Below the pieces are notes generated by a model, which worked only from the letters and a program-made list of their open reading frames with translations, did no database searches and was not told the origin of the DNA. From Utricularia gibba (Eukaryota > Streptophyta > Magnoliopsida > Lamiales > Lentibulariaceae), in contig NEEC01000016.1 of assembly GCA_002189035.1 (NCBI GenBank), positions 2,317,001 through 2,381,000 of the forward strand: a DNA stretch of 64,000 bases, written 5' to 3'. Positions 24,930 through 36,529 of this stretch are shown here, piece after piece. The translations under genes were made by a program, and so were the position numbers. The stretch's first letter is position 1, and the number at the start of each line of letters is the position of its first letter.

Positions 24930-27730
24930 ACTCAACCCCTTATGTAGCTCACCAATAAGTCAAGGTGCTACGAGTGGAGTTTCGAGTGTGAGGATAGCTT
25001 CTACCAACTCAAGCATGACGTCAATGCTTCCTCTTATGTGAACAAATCAAGTCTTTACTATCAATATGGATGCCTCTAGAATAGGCCTCGAGGTAGTGCT
25101 AATGCATGAGGGATGTATGATAGTATATGCCTCTTGACAGCTCAAGTACTATGAACATAACTATCTAGTGCACAATTTGCAACTTGCAATAGTCATGCTC
25201 GTGGTCAAGTTATGGCAACAATATTTTATGGAACATATGCGAGCTCTATATTGATCATCAAATTCTCAAGTACTATTTACACAAAAGGAGTTGAACTTGT
25301 GCCAATGAAGATGGATATAGCTTCTTAAGAACTATGAATTGGAGGTTGAAGCACCATCCCATGAAAGCAAACATGGTAATAGATGACCTTAGAAAAAGGT
25401 CTATTGCCACATAAGGAGAAAAACAAAAAAAAGAGGCAGATCATATGCAAAGACTGGAGGAATTACTAGCAATCGTCTTCCTTGAGCTTGCCATTGTGGC
25501 GAGAAAATGAAATGTCAAGGAATGAGAAGACTCACGATTGGAACAAGAATATTGGAGCATAGAGAGAAGGGACCCTTCGAAATACATAACAATTACACTA
25601 TTGTTAGGAACAACTTAATCTAGGTATCAACAAACTGTGAGCTCAAGCTAGAACATCCTAGGGAGGCACATGCCTTGTGACTAACCACTCACCCTAGAAG
25701 TACTAACATATATAGGGACCTTCGACAAGGTAACTGATAGGATGGCATGGAGTGAGAGATGTCCAAATAAGTGGCAAGATGCTATATCTATCAATAGGCC
25801 AAGACTGACCCGATGCATTACTATAGCCATGAGAGATCCTCATGTGGAATTGGGAGCATATACTTTGACTTCATAACAACATTATCCAAGACCAAGAGCA
25901 TCATATTGATTACACATATTTTTGAGTAATTGAGTACATGGAAATTACTCATATTGTACTACAAAAATCAAGTTTTACTGTCTAGTTCTATATTTTTGCG
26001 CATAGCACTGTAGTTATGATATTTTAGTCTTAGTAACCTTCTAATAGTTTTCTTTGAGCAATGCAGCACATGTCAACAACACAAATTCTAAGGAGTCGAA
26101 TATAAACAGTGTAGTGGTAGAAGATAAGTCAAAAGTCTGAAAAGGAGTACACAAAAAATCCAAGGAAGAAGAAAAGGAGGATTTTGGACAAAAAGGGGGG
26201 CAAGATGGAGAGAGAAAAAGATCTCCCCCATTGGAGACTGACGACACAACTTTTTGGAGAATTTTTCTTGGGGGGGAAGAAGGAGGAAGATGAACATGAA
26301 CGAAGCTGATGTTTGAAGACTCTTTTCTATTTCTAAGGAATCTTACTCTTAGCTAAGAGTAGCTAGCGACATTTTCTAGCTTTCTGTTGAACTTTGAAAT
26401 CCTCTGCTTGTTTATTTTCTGGTAGTTGAGTGTAAGATGAATACCATGTGGATGATGTTTTCTTTTCTATTTTCATTTATCTTAAGCATGTGTGGCTAAG
26501 TACTTAGGGGTGCCTTGGGGTGAAAGGGGGAGAAATGTGCTTTCTTAACAAACCAAGATAAATCCAGAGAGGGAAGTAGTGAAACCCAGCTTAACAACCC
26601 TAATTAGAGGTAGACCAAAGATTAGGGGAAAAACAAGAGTCCGGGTAGACCTAGATCTTGTGTGTTAGTTGTTTGATTTATGGTTTGTGTGAGTTTGTTT
26701 AGTGATAAGCATACATCCCTAAGAGTCACAAGGCATCACCCATTTCATCTTAGAAACAACCGAGTTCCAAAGCTTGATAGTTTTCTTTATTGTATTCTAT
26801 CGTAGTTCTGCCTTAGTCCTAGTTAGGACCAATTCTACCAACGTGACATTGATTTCATGCATTGACTTTCACATAGCAAGCACCCAGCTCCTTGTGTTCG
26901 ACCCTAGTCTACTATGCTCATATTTTTCATATGATTTGATGTGAATTGGGTTTATAAATGTTATTTGATAGGAGAAATTTACAAATTAACGACTTTGCAC
27001 AAATTTTTCGTTTATCACATATGCTACCTATCCAAGCAAATTGGAACATGAGATAGCCAGCTCAAGTCTACATTGGGAAATCATGCATTTGAACGAGGTA
27101 CAAACTTCAATCATGTTGGATAGGGACTTGTATTTCACCACAAAATTCTTAGCAACATTAAAAAAGGACTTGGGTACTAAGTTGCTTGTCAGCACAACAT
27201 TTCCTCCATAGACCGATGGGCAATTTGAGCAAACCATTTGCACCCTAGAGGATCAGGTGTGAGCTTGCACACTAGAGTATCAAGACAAGTAGGAGGAACA
27301 TGTCTACATAGTGGAATTCATGTACAACTATAGCCACCAGGTGAGCTTGAGGATGGCCCCCTTTGAAGCATTACATGGATGATGGTTCTACACCCCATTG
27401 CATTTGAGGTGAGGGAGCACTCGATGCTAGGGTTGGAGTTGGTGCATCAAACTAGGATTACAAGCTGCACAAAATAGACAAATGAAGTGGGTGGATACGT
27501 GGAGGCAACTTTTGTAGCTTGAGAAGGGGGCCTAGGTGTATCTCAAGTTTTCATCATGGAAGGGGATCACACGGAAGCTTACCTTAGGGAAGTTGTGTCA
27601 CGATACATTGACCCCTATGAAATCATCGAACAAATTGAAGAGGCGGCCTATTAGCTAGCATTACCCACATGGATGCAAGGCATGCACAACATCTTCGAAT
27701 TACAGTTGAGAAAATATGTGACTATGCTTG
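24930..27730 (+). mobile_element. Chromovirus-type Ty3/gypsy pol remnant (RNase H and integrase)
   Basis: Translated in shifting frames: RT/RNase H connection about 24945-25050 (YEWSFECEDSFYQL), RNase H 25060-25400 (DASRIGL, YEHNYLVHNLQLA, FTQKELNL), integrase zinc-finger/core start 25640-25911 (the YRDL, DGM and VARC blocks). After the inserted solo LTR 25917-27017, the integrase core continues 27023-27420 (DRDLYFTTKF, TDGQFEQTI, RMAPFEALHG) and C-terminus to about 27730 (LRKYV). These blocks are typical of Tekay/Del or Reina chromoviruses. Many stops; inactive. No LTRs of its own were identified. Confidence 0.75.
25917..27017 (+). repeat. Solo LTR, Athila-like, TSD CATAT, inserted in chromovirus integrase
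   Basis: An 1101-bp unit runs TGATTACACATATTTTTGAG...TTTTTCGTTTATCA with perfect CATAT at 25912-25916 and 27018-27022. It is the same family as 15758-16876 and 3605 onward. The integrase reading frame resumes on its far side, showing a clean insertion followed by LTR-LTR recombination. Confidence 0.9.
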
Positions 27731-27739
27731 AAAATGTTT

Positions 27740-28100
27740 GTGGTGAGAGTTCACATTAAGAGATAATTTGACTTATCAAGTGCAAACACTCAACATCTTC
27801 GAATGCCATGTGAGCATGCTCGAGCAAAGATTGCCTGAGTAAGGGAAATGTAAACAAGCAACAGAAATGAAGCTACGCAATGAAACTTAAATAAAGAGAA
27901 TGTTTTTGAGATTGGAATGATGTCTAGCTATGTTTGTCGTATCTCCACTCTTCTCTAATCTTCTCGAGTACTCGGTTATAGGACTAACGAATTACATACC
28001 CTCCCTGATATTTTCTTACAAGAAGGCACGAGAATAGCTTGATGTTCCTCCCCCTTGGACGAACGGGAAGATAAAAGGTCTTGCCATCATACCTTCATGG
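27740..28100. other. Unassigned repeat-flanking DNA
   Basis: No recognisable coding or terminal sequences; lies between the chromovirus pol remnant and a degenerate LTR. Confidence 0.35.
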
Positions 28101-28102
28101 TC

Positions 28103-29420
28103 AAATCTTGGAATACGACATACATCAAATAAAGCAATACTAGAAGTACCTTTTAGTAGACTCCGTAGTTCACCAATCTCCAATAATAGATGCCTCTATA
28201 GTATCCACATATAAAGTACTCTTTTGATAACTTTCTTAAAGCCACAGAATGATGGTCTATTTCTTAAGATGCTAGTAGAGAGAATCATCCCTCATTAGAT
28301 AAACTTCAGAGAGAATGAATGATTAAGAATCTCGAAAAATGAATTTTTTATATTATCTTATATAGATATTTGACAATATATCTAATCAAATCTCCGTGAA
28401 TACTTATCTCGCAAAAATCTAACAAGCACATATATTTCCAAATATCATTTATATCATATCTTTTGTTTTGAGTTTAATCAAAAAATAATTTTTTATTTAA
28501 TTTATTTATTTTACCAATTACATCTCATGTAATGTTATCATTTTATTTTATATCGATAAATAACTTTACTATTGTATGTGATTTTATAGGCTTTTTCAAT
28601 TAAGGTCGTAATAATAAATTTAATTAATTAATTCTTAATTAATCAATTTCATTATTATTGATCATGAATAATATCTAACAACATATCATAATTCTCAAAA
28701 TGTAATAATAATCAAAGTGAACTCATTAAGCTTTGCTATGATCATCCACCATGCAATTAATACCTTTCATCATACTTATATCTCATTGGAAACCAAAACA
28801 TGGGTATGTGTCCGATGTATCAAACCAATAATGGCATCAAAGCACTAACATTAAATGGCATACTCAAACTCTTCGACTGTCATTAACTTGGATCCAAAAA
28901 TTATTACTAGGCTTGATGCAATTACTTGAGATATCATCTCATAGTTAACATCAATGAAGAATCACTTATTGATCAATCAACTATCTACAACTTTAAGAAG
29001 TTGCATTCCTTCTTATCCGTACTAGGCAACCATGGTTAGACTCTCATTAGTCATAAGTGAAAATATGAAGTTAAGATTAAATTAGCTTTGTTACTCTCAA
29101 GTCTAAGCTTACTTACATGATTGTCATATTCGAGATCTTACCAATAACACTTGGTTAGTTTCCCATAGTAATATCTCGAAGATGAGTCATCCAATGAATC
29201 GATTTTCTAATTAACATCCACATATTGGTTCTAGTAATCTCATTACATCAATTGTGATAATCATTACCTAAAGAATTAGAACTCAAAAATGTACCAGCTT
29301 ATTTGCACTTGTGATATTCCTGTTTCATAAAAGCTTTAGCTAGAGAATTTAAGTAGAGAATTTTATCATTCATATAAATTTAATCACTATTGAAATCTAG
29401 AAGACAATCAATGAATAACA
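28103..29420 (-). repeat. Degenerate copy of the copia-like LTR of 20158-21610
   Basis: Bases 28103-29420 follow 20228-21540 block for block ('tcttggaatacg', 'tctcatgtaatg.t.tcatt.tatttta', 'gatgagtcatc.a.tgaatcgatt', 'attacatcaattgtga'), with many transitions. Neither end nor TSD survives. Confidence 0.75.
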
Positions 29421-29429
29421 GAGAGTCGT

Positions 29430-30586
29430 GCTCAAGATATTGAAGGAAATTTCATTAATTCTCAAAAACTAGGACATTGAAACAAATTTCTTCAATGAAA
29501 GTCTAGCCACGAACGGCCATGACAAATAGAAACAAAAATAGAAAATTAAAAGTCTTCCCCCTTCTATAGTAGAGAGGAAAAACAAAAGTGATACAAAACT
29601 CAAGTGCGAAAAAGGGAAGAGAAGTTTGATCTAATGAGTTAAAAGCTTACTTTTGTTCACATCCCCAAAGTGCATTTATGTCTCCTACTCTTTTCTTTCA
29701 TTCTTTCTGTCTCAACGTGCATTTAGCTTTTTCATTTGTGCAAGTAACTTCTCTAACCATCATAGCAAATTCTGATAGGTCATAAAGTATGAGTCATGGA
29801 TAGTGTCAATCTTCTACTCACCATGGATCTAGGTTGCATATAAGTTCCATAATGACAATGTTTAATCTTCTCAGGTGCCAGAGTCCAAGGGTGCTTCCTA
29901 TAATTTTTGGGTGAAATTACACAAAAACAAAACAAAAAATATATACAAACATAATAATAGTATTTTTCTTATAAAATATAATAATTATTAATATAAGTGC
30001 TAATTGGATAACTTATTTTTAAATTAACACCTAAATATATGTAATAAATATGTAGAAAATGACACTTAAGAGTAACTGAATGTGAGTGAGGTATGTTTCG
30101 AGACATAACATGCACCATGGGATAGTGATGAGGCATATCACCCACCATCGGGTGGTGGCGAGGCATTTCATCCATTGTGGGAGAGTGGCAACATTTCGAT
30201 CTAATTTTTGAGGTAGGCTACAGTCGATGCTCTAGTGGCAACATCGAGCATGAGCTTGGTAGAACAAGACCAACTAATAAATAGAGCTATAGATGATGCC
30301 CGTATGCGGCAATGCCATGATGCGAGTGTGTTAGTATGATGGCCAGTGTTGGTAGGAGTGAGGCTTGGCCACCACTCACATGAGGAGTGATTGGTGGGGG
30401 CACTTCACCATAATGACTACCTAAGGGACCTCGCTCAATGATGTTGAATATGTTATATCATGAGAGAAGGACAAGTCACACATGAGTTGTAACCCTTACT
30501 TGGTTTTGTATATAGATGGACAAAGCGCATAGGTGTAGAGCAGTGGACAGAGATGTTGAGCAATCAAGCAAGGCATGGGGCACATG
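29430..30586. other. Unassigned intergenic DNA
   Basis: No gene or element proteins recognised. A short run of related phrases ('gggatagtgatgaggcat', 'gggtggtggcgaggcat', 'gggagagtggcaac') at 30119-30190 looks like a minor degenerate repeat. Confidence 0.4.
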
Positions 30587-30591
30587 GGGGT

Positions 30592-32016
30592 TGATAAATG
30601 GAAATTTTAGCAATGTCGTTGCAATTAAAGTAAATCTTCGTATCAAATAAATTTATAGACCCTAATCCTCACAAAATACAAATTAAACACAAAGTGTACA
30701 GTGGAATTCGGGGTCGATCACAAGGAGCTTGTGCTTGCTAAGTATTTCAATAGATGCATAATTCGAGATAATAGGAAATCTTGGTCTAAGCTCAGACTAG
30801 CAGTGACAAGTATGTTCAGTAAACGAAATCAGGTTTCAATGCAAAAAGTAACAAGTACTGGTTCTAACTCAGAAAAATACCTAGATACCATAAGGGTCTA
30901 CGGGTGGTGTGGTGCTAAAATGTCTAAGTTAAATTACCATGTTCCTACACTCACAACTTCAAATCACCTAGGTCTACCTAGGTCATTCATCATATTTTCA
31001 GCTAAGCTAGTCCCCAATATCATCACCAACCTTACAATTAGGTCTACTCGCATGCAAAGCATATAGAACTAGGTCTACCCGGTTCTACTGGTTCTACCTC
31101 AGACTAACACCTACTGCTCCCATCTTGATTTGTTGGTCTACCTCTAAATCAAGTATCTAAGTTGTGAAGCTACTTGTTCCCCTTCTTAGATCTACCCATG
31201 GATTAATAGAAACAAGAGCTAAGAAACAATGATAAATTTTATTAAGAATCCTAGACCCACACTCCCATGCTTTACGTTAAGGAATCCCTAGGGTTTTGGC
31301 TACTCATACTTTGAAGGTAAAACATGATAGCATTAACATAAAACAACGAAAATGTCAAGAACATCATGAAAGAGTTGGTTGCAAAAACGAAAAACATCAA
31401 CAAACGAAAGTAAGATAGTAAGAGTTCTGGTTTCCGTCTACTACTATTCCTGGATCGGAATAGTAGCGCTGAACTAGTTCTGATGCTGTTCTTGAGGATG
31501 AAGTTCTTCTTCTCTTCTTCTTGTCGGTGTTCTTCATGTTGGAGGTGTTGTTGTTGGTGGAGAATTTGTTCTCCCAAACATTCCTCGATGATGGAGGGAA
31601 AACCCCTCCGTTCGGGCCCCTTGGGGGAGAAGCCCCTCGTGCGTATTCTGAAAAATGTATTGTCCCTTTGCGATTCTATCTCATTGCATTTCCCAAAGCG
31701 GGTACGGTTTCTGACAGCTCTGCTGCTCTTGCCCTTGACTTGCAGACTGCTGTCGTGACAGTATTCTCATTGCTCCCTGCTGCATGGTGACTTGCACGCG
31801 ATCCCTGTTTCTTCCATGATTTTCAGGTAGCTGCTGGGCTCAAAATTGGGTTGGAACATGGGTGGGATAAATCCAAGGATTTAGCTCACTAACACACAAA
31901 AAAAATAACATTTTCCTAAATCACATAAAAACACTTAAAACTATAAAATAAACAATTAAACATAATTAAAACTTGTAATTTTCTTATCCTAAAAGTGGGA
32001 AAATCTTATGCTATCA
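30592..32016 (-). repeat. Solo LTR, Athila-like, TSD GGGGT
   Basis: A 1425-bp unit with plus-strand ends TGATAAATGGAAATTTTAGC and ..CTTATGCTATCA lies between perfect GGGGT repeats (30587-30591 and 32017-32021). It matches the 5' LTR at 23711, whose orientation is set by a primer-binding site, so the sense strand here is minus. No internal sequence adjoins. Confidence 0.92.
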
Positions 32017-32279
32017 GGGGTGTAGTTTAGGAATCTACCCAAAGGGTGTGTGTATGGGCTTTTGTAGGTTGGATGAGCAGTCCTTTGTTGGGAATTTCAC
32101 GACTACCTTATAGTATTCTAGCCACATGAGATGGTACATGGGCATGGGAAGGCCCGAGCACTCTTCTAGAACACCTCCTCCCTTATAATATTCGAGATAA
32201 TGATACTAAACATCAAACCATTGAAAAAGGCATCATTTTTGGGATTACTTGGGCACAGGTCATCACCTAATAGTATCAC

Positions 32280-32436
32280 GTCATGATATATACTCCTCTT
32301 GTACGATATTTTCTATTTTGGGAATCTAACCCTCATGATTTTATGTTCATTCCTTTAGAGAATAAGGTGTCATAAAAAATTAGGACACTTTTATTTAAGC
32401 ACGTCATCTCCCTTCTCTGTAACTAATGTGGGATAT
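32280..32436 (+). repeat. Unclassified repeat, partner of 39720-39866
   Basis: It shares with 39720-39866 the sequence ending 'ttatttaag..catc.tc....taactaatgtg.gata'. A further inverted partial copy is at about 39950-40005. No coding sequence. It may be the flank into which the solo LTR 32437-39596 inserted, or an older small element. Confidence 0.45.
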
Positions 32437-33473
32437 TGTTAAGTATCATTTTTTAGTTGTTTATTATGTATTATTATGGGTTAATCTAGTATAAAGTCAC
32501 CCAAATTAGGAGTTATATTTATAAGTATTTGATTTTATTAGAGAATTCATATTTTTGTATTTTGTACATATTTTGTTGTCTTTTTTTGTGCACTTTCACC
32601 CAAAATGTTAGGAGGCAGGCTTGGATTGTTGCAGGAGACTTGCAAGAGACTAGATACTAACATTTCGTGCTTTGCATGTGACTTTGGTCAATTGTAGGTG
32701 GAAGACTGAGGCCCTATTTATTTTTGCTTCAATATTAATGGTTCAAAAAAAGTGATTTTATTGAATCGCTTTTGTTGGAGCAAAGATTGTTTTCAAAACT
32801 GCTTTAAATACTTTTGAAGCAGATTTGTTTTCAATGTGTTTTCTAAGAAGTGATTCTATTTTATAATAAATTACTCTTTTACCCTTTTCATTATAATATA
32901 TAGAATCAATCAGTTTCCCATTAAAATTAGATCTGCTATGCGTGAACTGATTGAATCTGTGAAATCCAAAAAAAAACTACTAGAATACAGATCCAAGGTA
33001 GTTGTTTTGTATTCAAAGTTTTTGGTAGAGCCCATTTCATTATTTTATTGCAAAGTTGGTGTTTGATTAGATTGAGCTGGAACCCTTTTCTTCATTCTAT
33101 TATTGCATTGGAACTTTTTGAATTGTTTTGATTATTGTTTGAGATGTGCAAGTAGAGATTTTGCAGTTCTAAATCTAATGAAAATACATTTTATTCATAG
33201 AGAATTTAAGAAAATTGATGATAAAACCAAGGTGATAAATTTTAATTGGTAATTTGATGCTCATTCGTAGAAGTAATTCTGTCATTTATGACTCTTTGCT
33301 ATAATTTATTACAATCTCATTACATCTCTACGCTTGAGAAAAAGTATAGGATTTTCATTCATTGTAATCTTTTCTAAAATTCATTAACTCAAAGCTATAT
33401 TATTTTAGTTTTCTAATAGCTTCCTCCGAATTCTGTTTTTTGGTTTTTAGTAAGACATATTGCAATTTTTCAG

Positions 33474-33800
33474 ATGTCAGATGATAGTGGATATTCAACT
33501 GAATTCAGTTCGAGTGACAACAATGAAACATCCTCAAATAGTTTTGAGCATACAAGGAAAATAATTGAAAGATCATTCGGCATATGGAAAAAGAAATTTA
33601 AGTTGGTTAATGATATTCCTTCTCCAATTCATTGAAAAACTCAGATTCAAATAATTATAGCTACAACGGCTATACATAATTTCATTAGAATTATGAATAT
33701 GAATGATCCAGATTTTGAGGAAGATGCAATGGAGTATGATGATCAATACATGATAAATGATGTAGATGATAATATGGACAATGAAATGGATGCAATCTGA
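33474..33800 (+). pseudogene. PIF/Harbinger transposase, internally deleted (N-terminus joined to C-terminus)
   Basis: After an acceptor-like 'tttttcag', an ATG opens an acidic Ser-rich N-terminus (MSDDSGYSTEFSSSDNN). After about 24 codons this passes straight into the C-terminal HARBI1 block (KIIERSFGIWKKKF, then IIATTAIHNFIR). An in-frame stop lies near 33633, and the DDE catalytic core is absent. The block matches the usual 'ER-FG-LK-RF ... AC-LHNF' end of plant Harbinger transposases. Confidence 0.65.
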
Positions 33801-34042
33801 GATACGCTTCGGGCGAGAATATAAACTGATACTTGAGAACTTTGTGTATTGTTTGCGTAGCTTGTTGGGAATTGATCATTTGTACTTGTACTTGTTTATG
33901 AAGGTTTGATGATATTTCATAGTCTTTGGAATATTAATACAATAATATTCGAACAATTCATGTGATTAAAGCTATTGTTTTCATTAAAACCATCAAAGTT
34001 ACACATTGTTTTCAATTTTACCATCAAACATTAAAATTAAAG

Positions 34043-34813
34043 TAATAAAATAAGATTGTATCCACAGGGAATTGTTATTGGAATTTTCTTTTCAAAACAA
34101 GGACTTAAAAAGATTCAAAACAAAAGAAAGATTTGGTTTTGAAAACAATAAGGAAAGTAGCATTGGATTTATAATTCACCTTACTTGAAACTCGTCCTTA
34201 CGTGTGTGCAAACCTTGAAGACCGACCTGCTTGCGCAAGCTCTGGAGGTGTTATTCTAAAGTGGTGCTACTCGTTGACCGTTATAGCACCGTCCCTTGTT
34301 TTGTGGGATTATGGAATCAACTATGCCACCAGAGCCATTTCACCTCTTGTGATAGCTCATGTTTTCCCCACACCCAAATCTAACCCCTACACCTCACACC
34401 TCGCAGACGGATTAGATAGAATGTGCCTTACTAACAATGTCCGATTGAGCCCTTCTCCTTAGGTGCTTAAGGCCAACCTTTAATTCTCTCACACTCCCTT
34501 CGGGTTATGTGATACTAAAGAGCATGTTGGTAAAGAAAACGTTGCGAAAAACAGAATCAAACCTCAATTTAAATGTCGAAAAACATAGTAAAACAGTCAC
34601 ACGTGCAGGACTTGCACAAGCAAGGCTTCACCGTAGATCCTCAGCCACAAGCACCTACACGTGCAGACTTGACTCTAATATGAAAATAGACACGAAAATA
34701 GGAAAAGTACAAAGGAAAAGTGGTCAAAGACGTCTCTAATGGTTGAGAGAGTTGGGTATTTATAGGAGAGTAATAGAAAAACATGTTTTGAAACGACACA
34801 AAATCACTTATCA
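34043..34813 (-). repeat. LTR of an unnamed retrotransposon inside the Harbinger element
   Basis: It is homologous over nearly its whole length, in reverse, to the solo LTR 52100-53047 (shared 'gtcgtttcaaaacatgtt', TATA-like 'tataaataccc', 'ctctcaaccattag'). The sense 5' end is TGATAAGTGATTTTG at 34813. TAAAG at 34038-34042 and 34814-34818 is a candidate TSD, but the other terminus then ends in TTA rather than CA, so the 3' end may be truncated. Confidence 0.65.
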
Positions 34814-35221
34814 TAAAGCATTAAAAACTTTCTTATTTCAATAAAACCATTAAACATATCAAAATCTCTTCATTTTAAAAATAAACATAAAAAAAAATGA
34901 TTTTTATTTGCCAAAATCGTTGGCCAAGCCTATTTAATGAAAGTATATTTCAAGTTAAAAGAAAATTTTGTTAAATCTGTTAAATATACATACAATTTCA
35001 ATGATTTTGTGAAAATTATTAAGAATTTCATTAATTTAATTTTATGTATATCTAATAAAATAATTTTCATTTATAATTTTTAAACTATTAAACTATTCTA
35101 AATCATTACCAAGAAGTTGTTCTAATCTAATCAACACTTCAAACTCATATGATACAATTATAAAAAAGGAATAGCACAACAAGATGGGCTGTGTGTACTG
35201 AAAAAGAAAATTTCTTGTTGT

Positions 35222-35456
35222 ATTTGTATTAGCATTCGATCTTTAGGTATGATTCGGATCGAGTGGATATTTATTTATTTTAAATTTATATTAACGCTCA
35301 ACCCTTAGGAGCAATTTAGATCGAGTGCATATTCATTTATTATAAATTTTAATTCACAATTGATCCTTAGGAGCACTTTAGATCGAGTGCATACTCATTT
35401 ATTTTAAATCTTAATTAGCGTTCAATCCCTAGGAGCAATTTAGATCGAGTACACAC
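35222..35456. repeat. 62-bp tandem repeat, about 4 units
   Basis: The block 'ttaggagcaatttagatcgagtgcat' recurs at an exact 62-bp spacing (35243, 35305, 35367, 35429) with a few changes per unit. Noncoding; lies within the Harbinger element. Confidence 0.85.
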
Positions 35457-35715
35457 GACAATGCCACATGGGCGTGGTTTACACTTGTAGATACACGCAA
35501 CAGCATGACAACGCCACACGGGTGTGGTTTATGCGTAAACCACGCTCGTGTGCACAGGCAGCAGCCACAAGGCCATATAGCCGTAGTTTACATATAAACC
35601 ATGCCTGTATGCACACGTGCTACTGCATGTGTCTACGGGCGTAAACCACGTCCGTGTGGCCTTGTGGTGCTGCTGCGTATGCACACGGGCGTGGTTCACA
35701 TAAACCAATACAAGA
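35457..35715. repeat. Cluster of short palindromic repeats
   Basis: Repeated, often inverted, versions of 'ccacacgggcgtggtttac' occur, with hairpin cores such as 'tggtttatgcgtaaacca' and 'gtttacatataaacca'. It is markedly GC-richer than its surroundings. It directly abuts and appears to replace the missing C-terminal part of the minus-strand transposase. Confidence 0.7.
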
Positions 35716-35729
35716 GGTTTAACCCATAC

Positions 35730-36200
35730 AAGAGACATCCGAACACAAGCTTTCAAAACATTTTGAAAAGCTTTGTGAATTGTATCTGCACCATGCTGAA
35801 AAAACTCTTGTAATGCTCGATTGGTTTCTCTGTGACCTACAGCTTTAAGAGAGATTGCAACTTCTTCTTCTACCGTAATATATTTCCTCTTCTTTAGACC
35901 ATATTCATTCACCAATAGACCGCAAAATTGAAGAAACGTATGAGTGTTCATACGCAATGAATTATAAGCTCGAGAATCATGCCCATTAAGCATATTCAAA
36001 AGTAAAGACCATCCACTAGTAGGACGATTGTTGATGGGTTGCTTCAGTAAGTAACGTTCATGGTACTGTGCTACGAGACCCATGATTTGCTCAATCTTTG
36101 AAGTATCTCCATCTTCAGAACCTGAACTTGCTTCTGAAGAACCACATGACATATCTTCTTCGAAAGATTGTGATGAAGACATTGAGAAAACTTGGTTCAA
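35730..36200 (-). pseudogene. PIF/Harbinger (HARBI1-like) transposase, N-terminal part
   Basis: About 150 codons open from 36200 or the internal Met at 36182. The acidic Ser-rich start is followed by a HARBI1-type helical region (FLQFCGLLVNEYGLKKRKYITVEEEVAISL, seen as separate blocks FLQFCGLL and TVEEEVAISLKAVGH, then RALQEFFQHG and VLKACVRMS). Normally the DDE core follows in a further exon; here the palindromic cluster begins instead, so the catalytic domain is lost. Confidence 0.75.
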
Positions 36201-36232
36201 TAGATTGAAAGTTTAGCTATGTATATATAAGC

Positions 36233-36388
36233 ACCCACTTTAGTTCACAATCATCCACTTTAGTTCACGCGCATCTACTTTAGTTCACGAGCATCCACTT
36301 TAGTTCACGAGCATCCACTTTAGTTCACGCATATCCACTTTTGTTCACGTGCATTTACATTAGTTCACGAGCATCCATTTTAATTCAC
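36233..36388. repeat. 20-bp tandem repeat, about 7.5 units
   Basis: The unit TAGTTCACGAGCATCCACTT repeats at an exact 20-bp period from 36241 (36241, 36261, ... 36361) with scattered substitutions. It lies between the transposase start and ORF1, where a divergent or upstream regulatory region would be. Confidence 0.9.
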
Positions 36389-36529
36389 AAAAATTACTTT
36401 AAGTCATAAGAATCACTTTAAATAAAAGTATTGTCATAATAAAAATCAAATCTAAAGTAATGTCATCAGAATAACCATACTAATGTCACGAAAACAATAA
36501 AAAGTAACATAATACAGTAGCATACCCAT

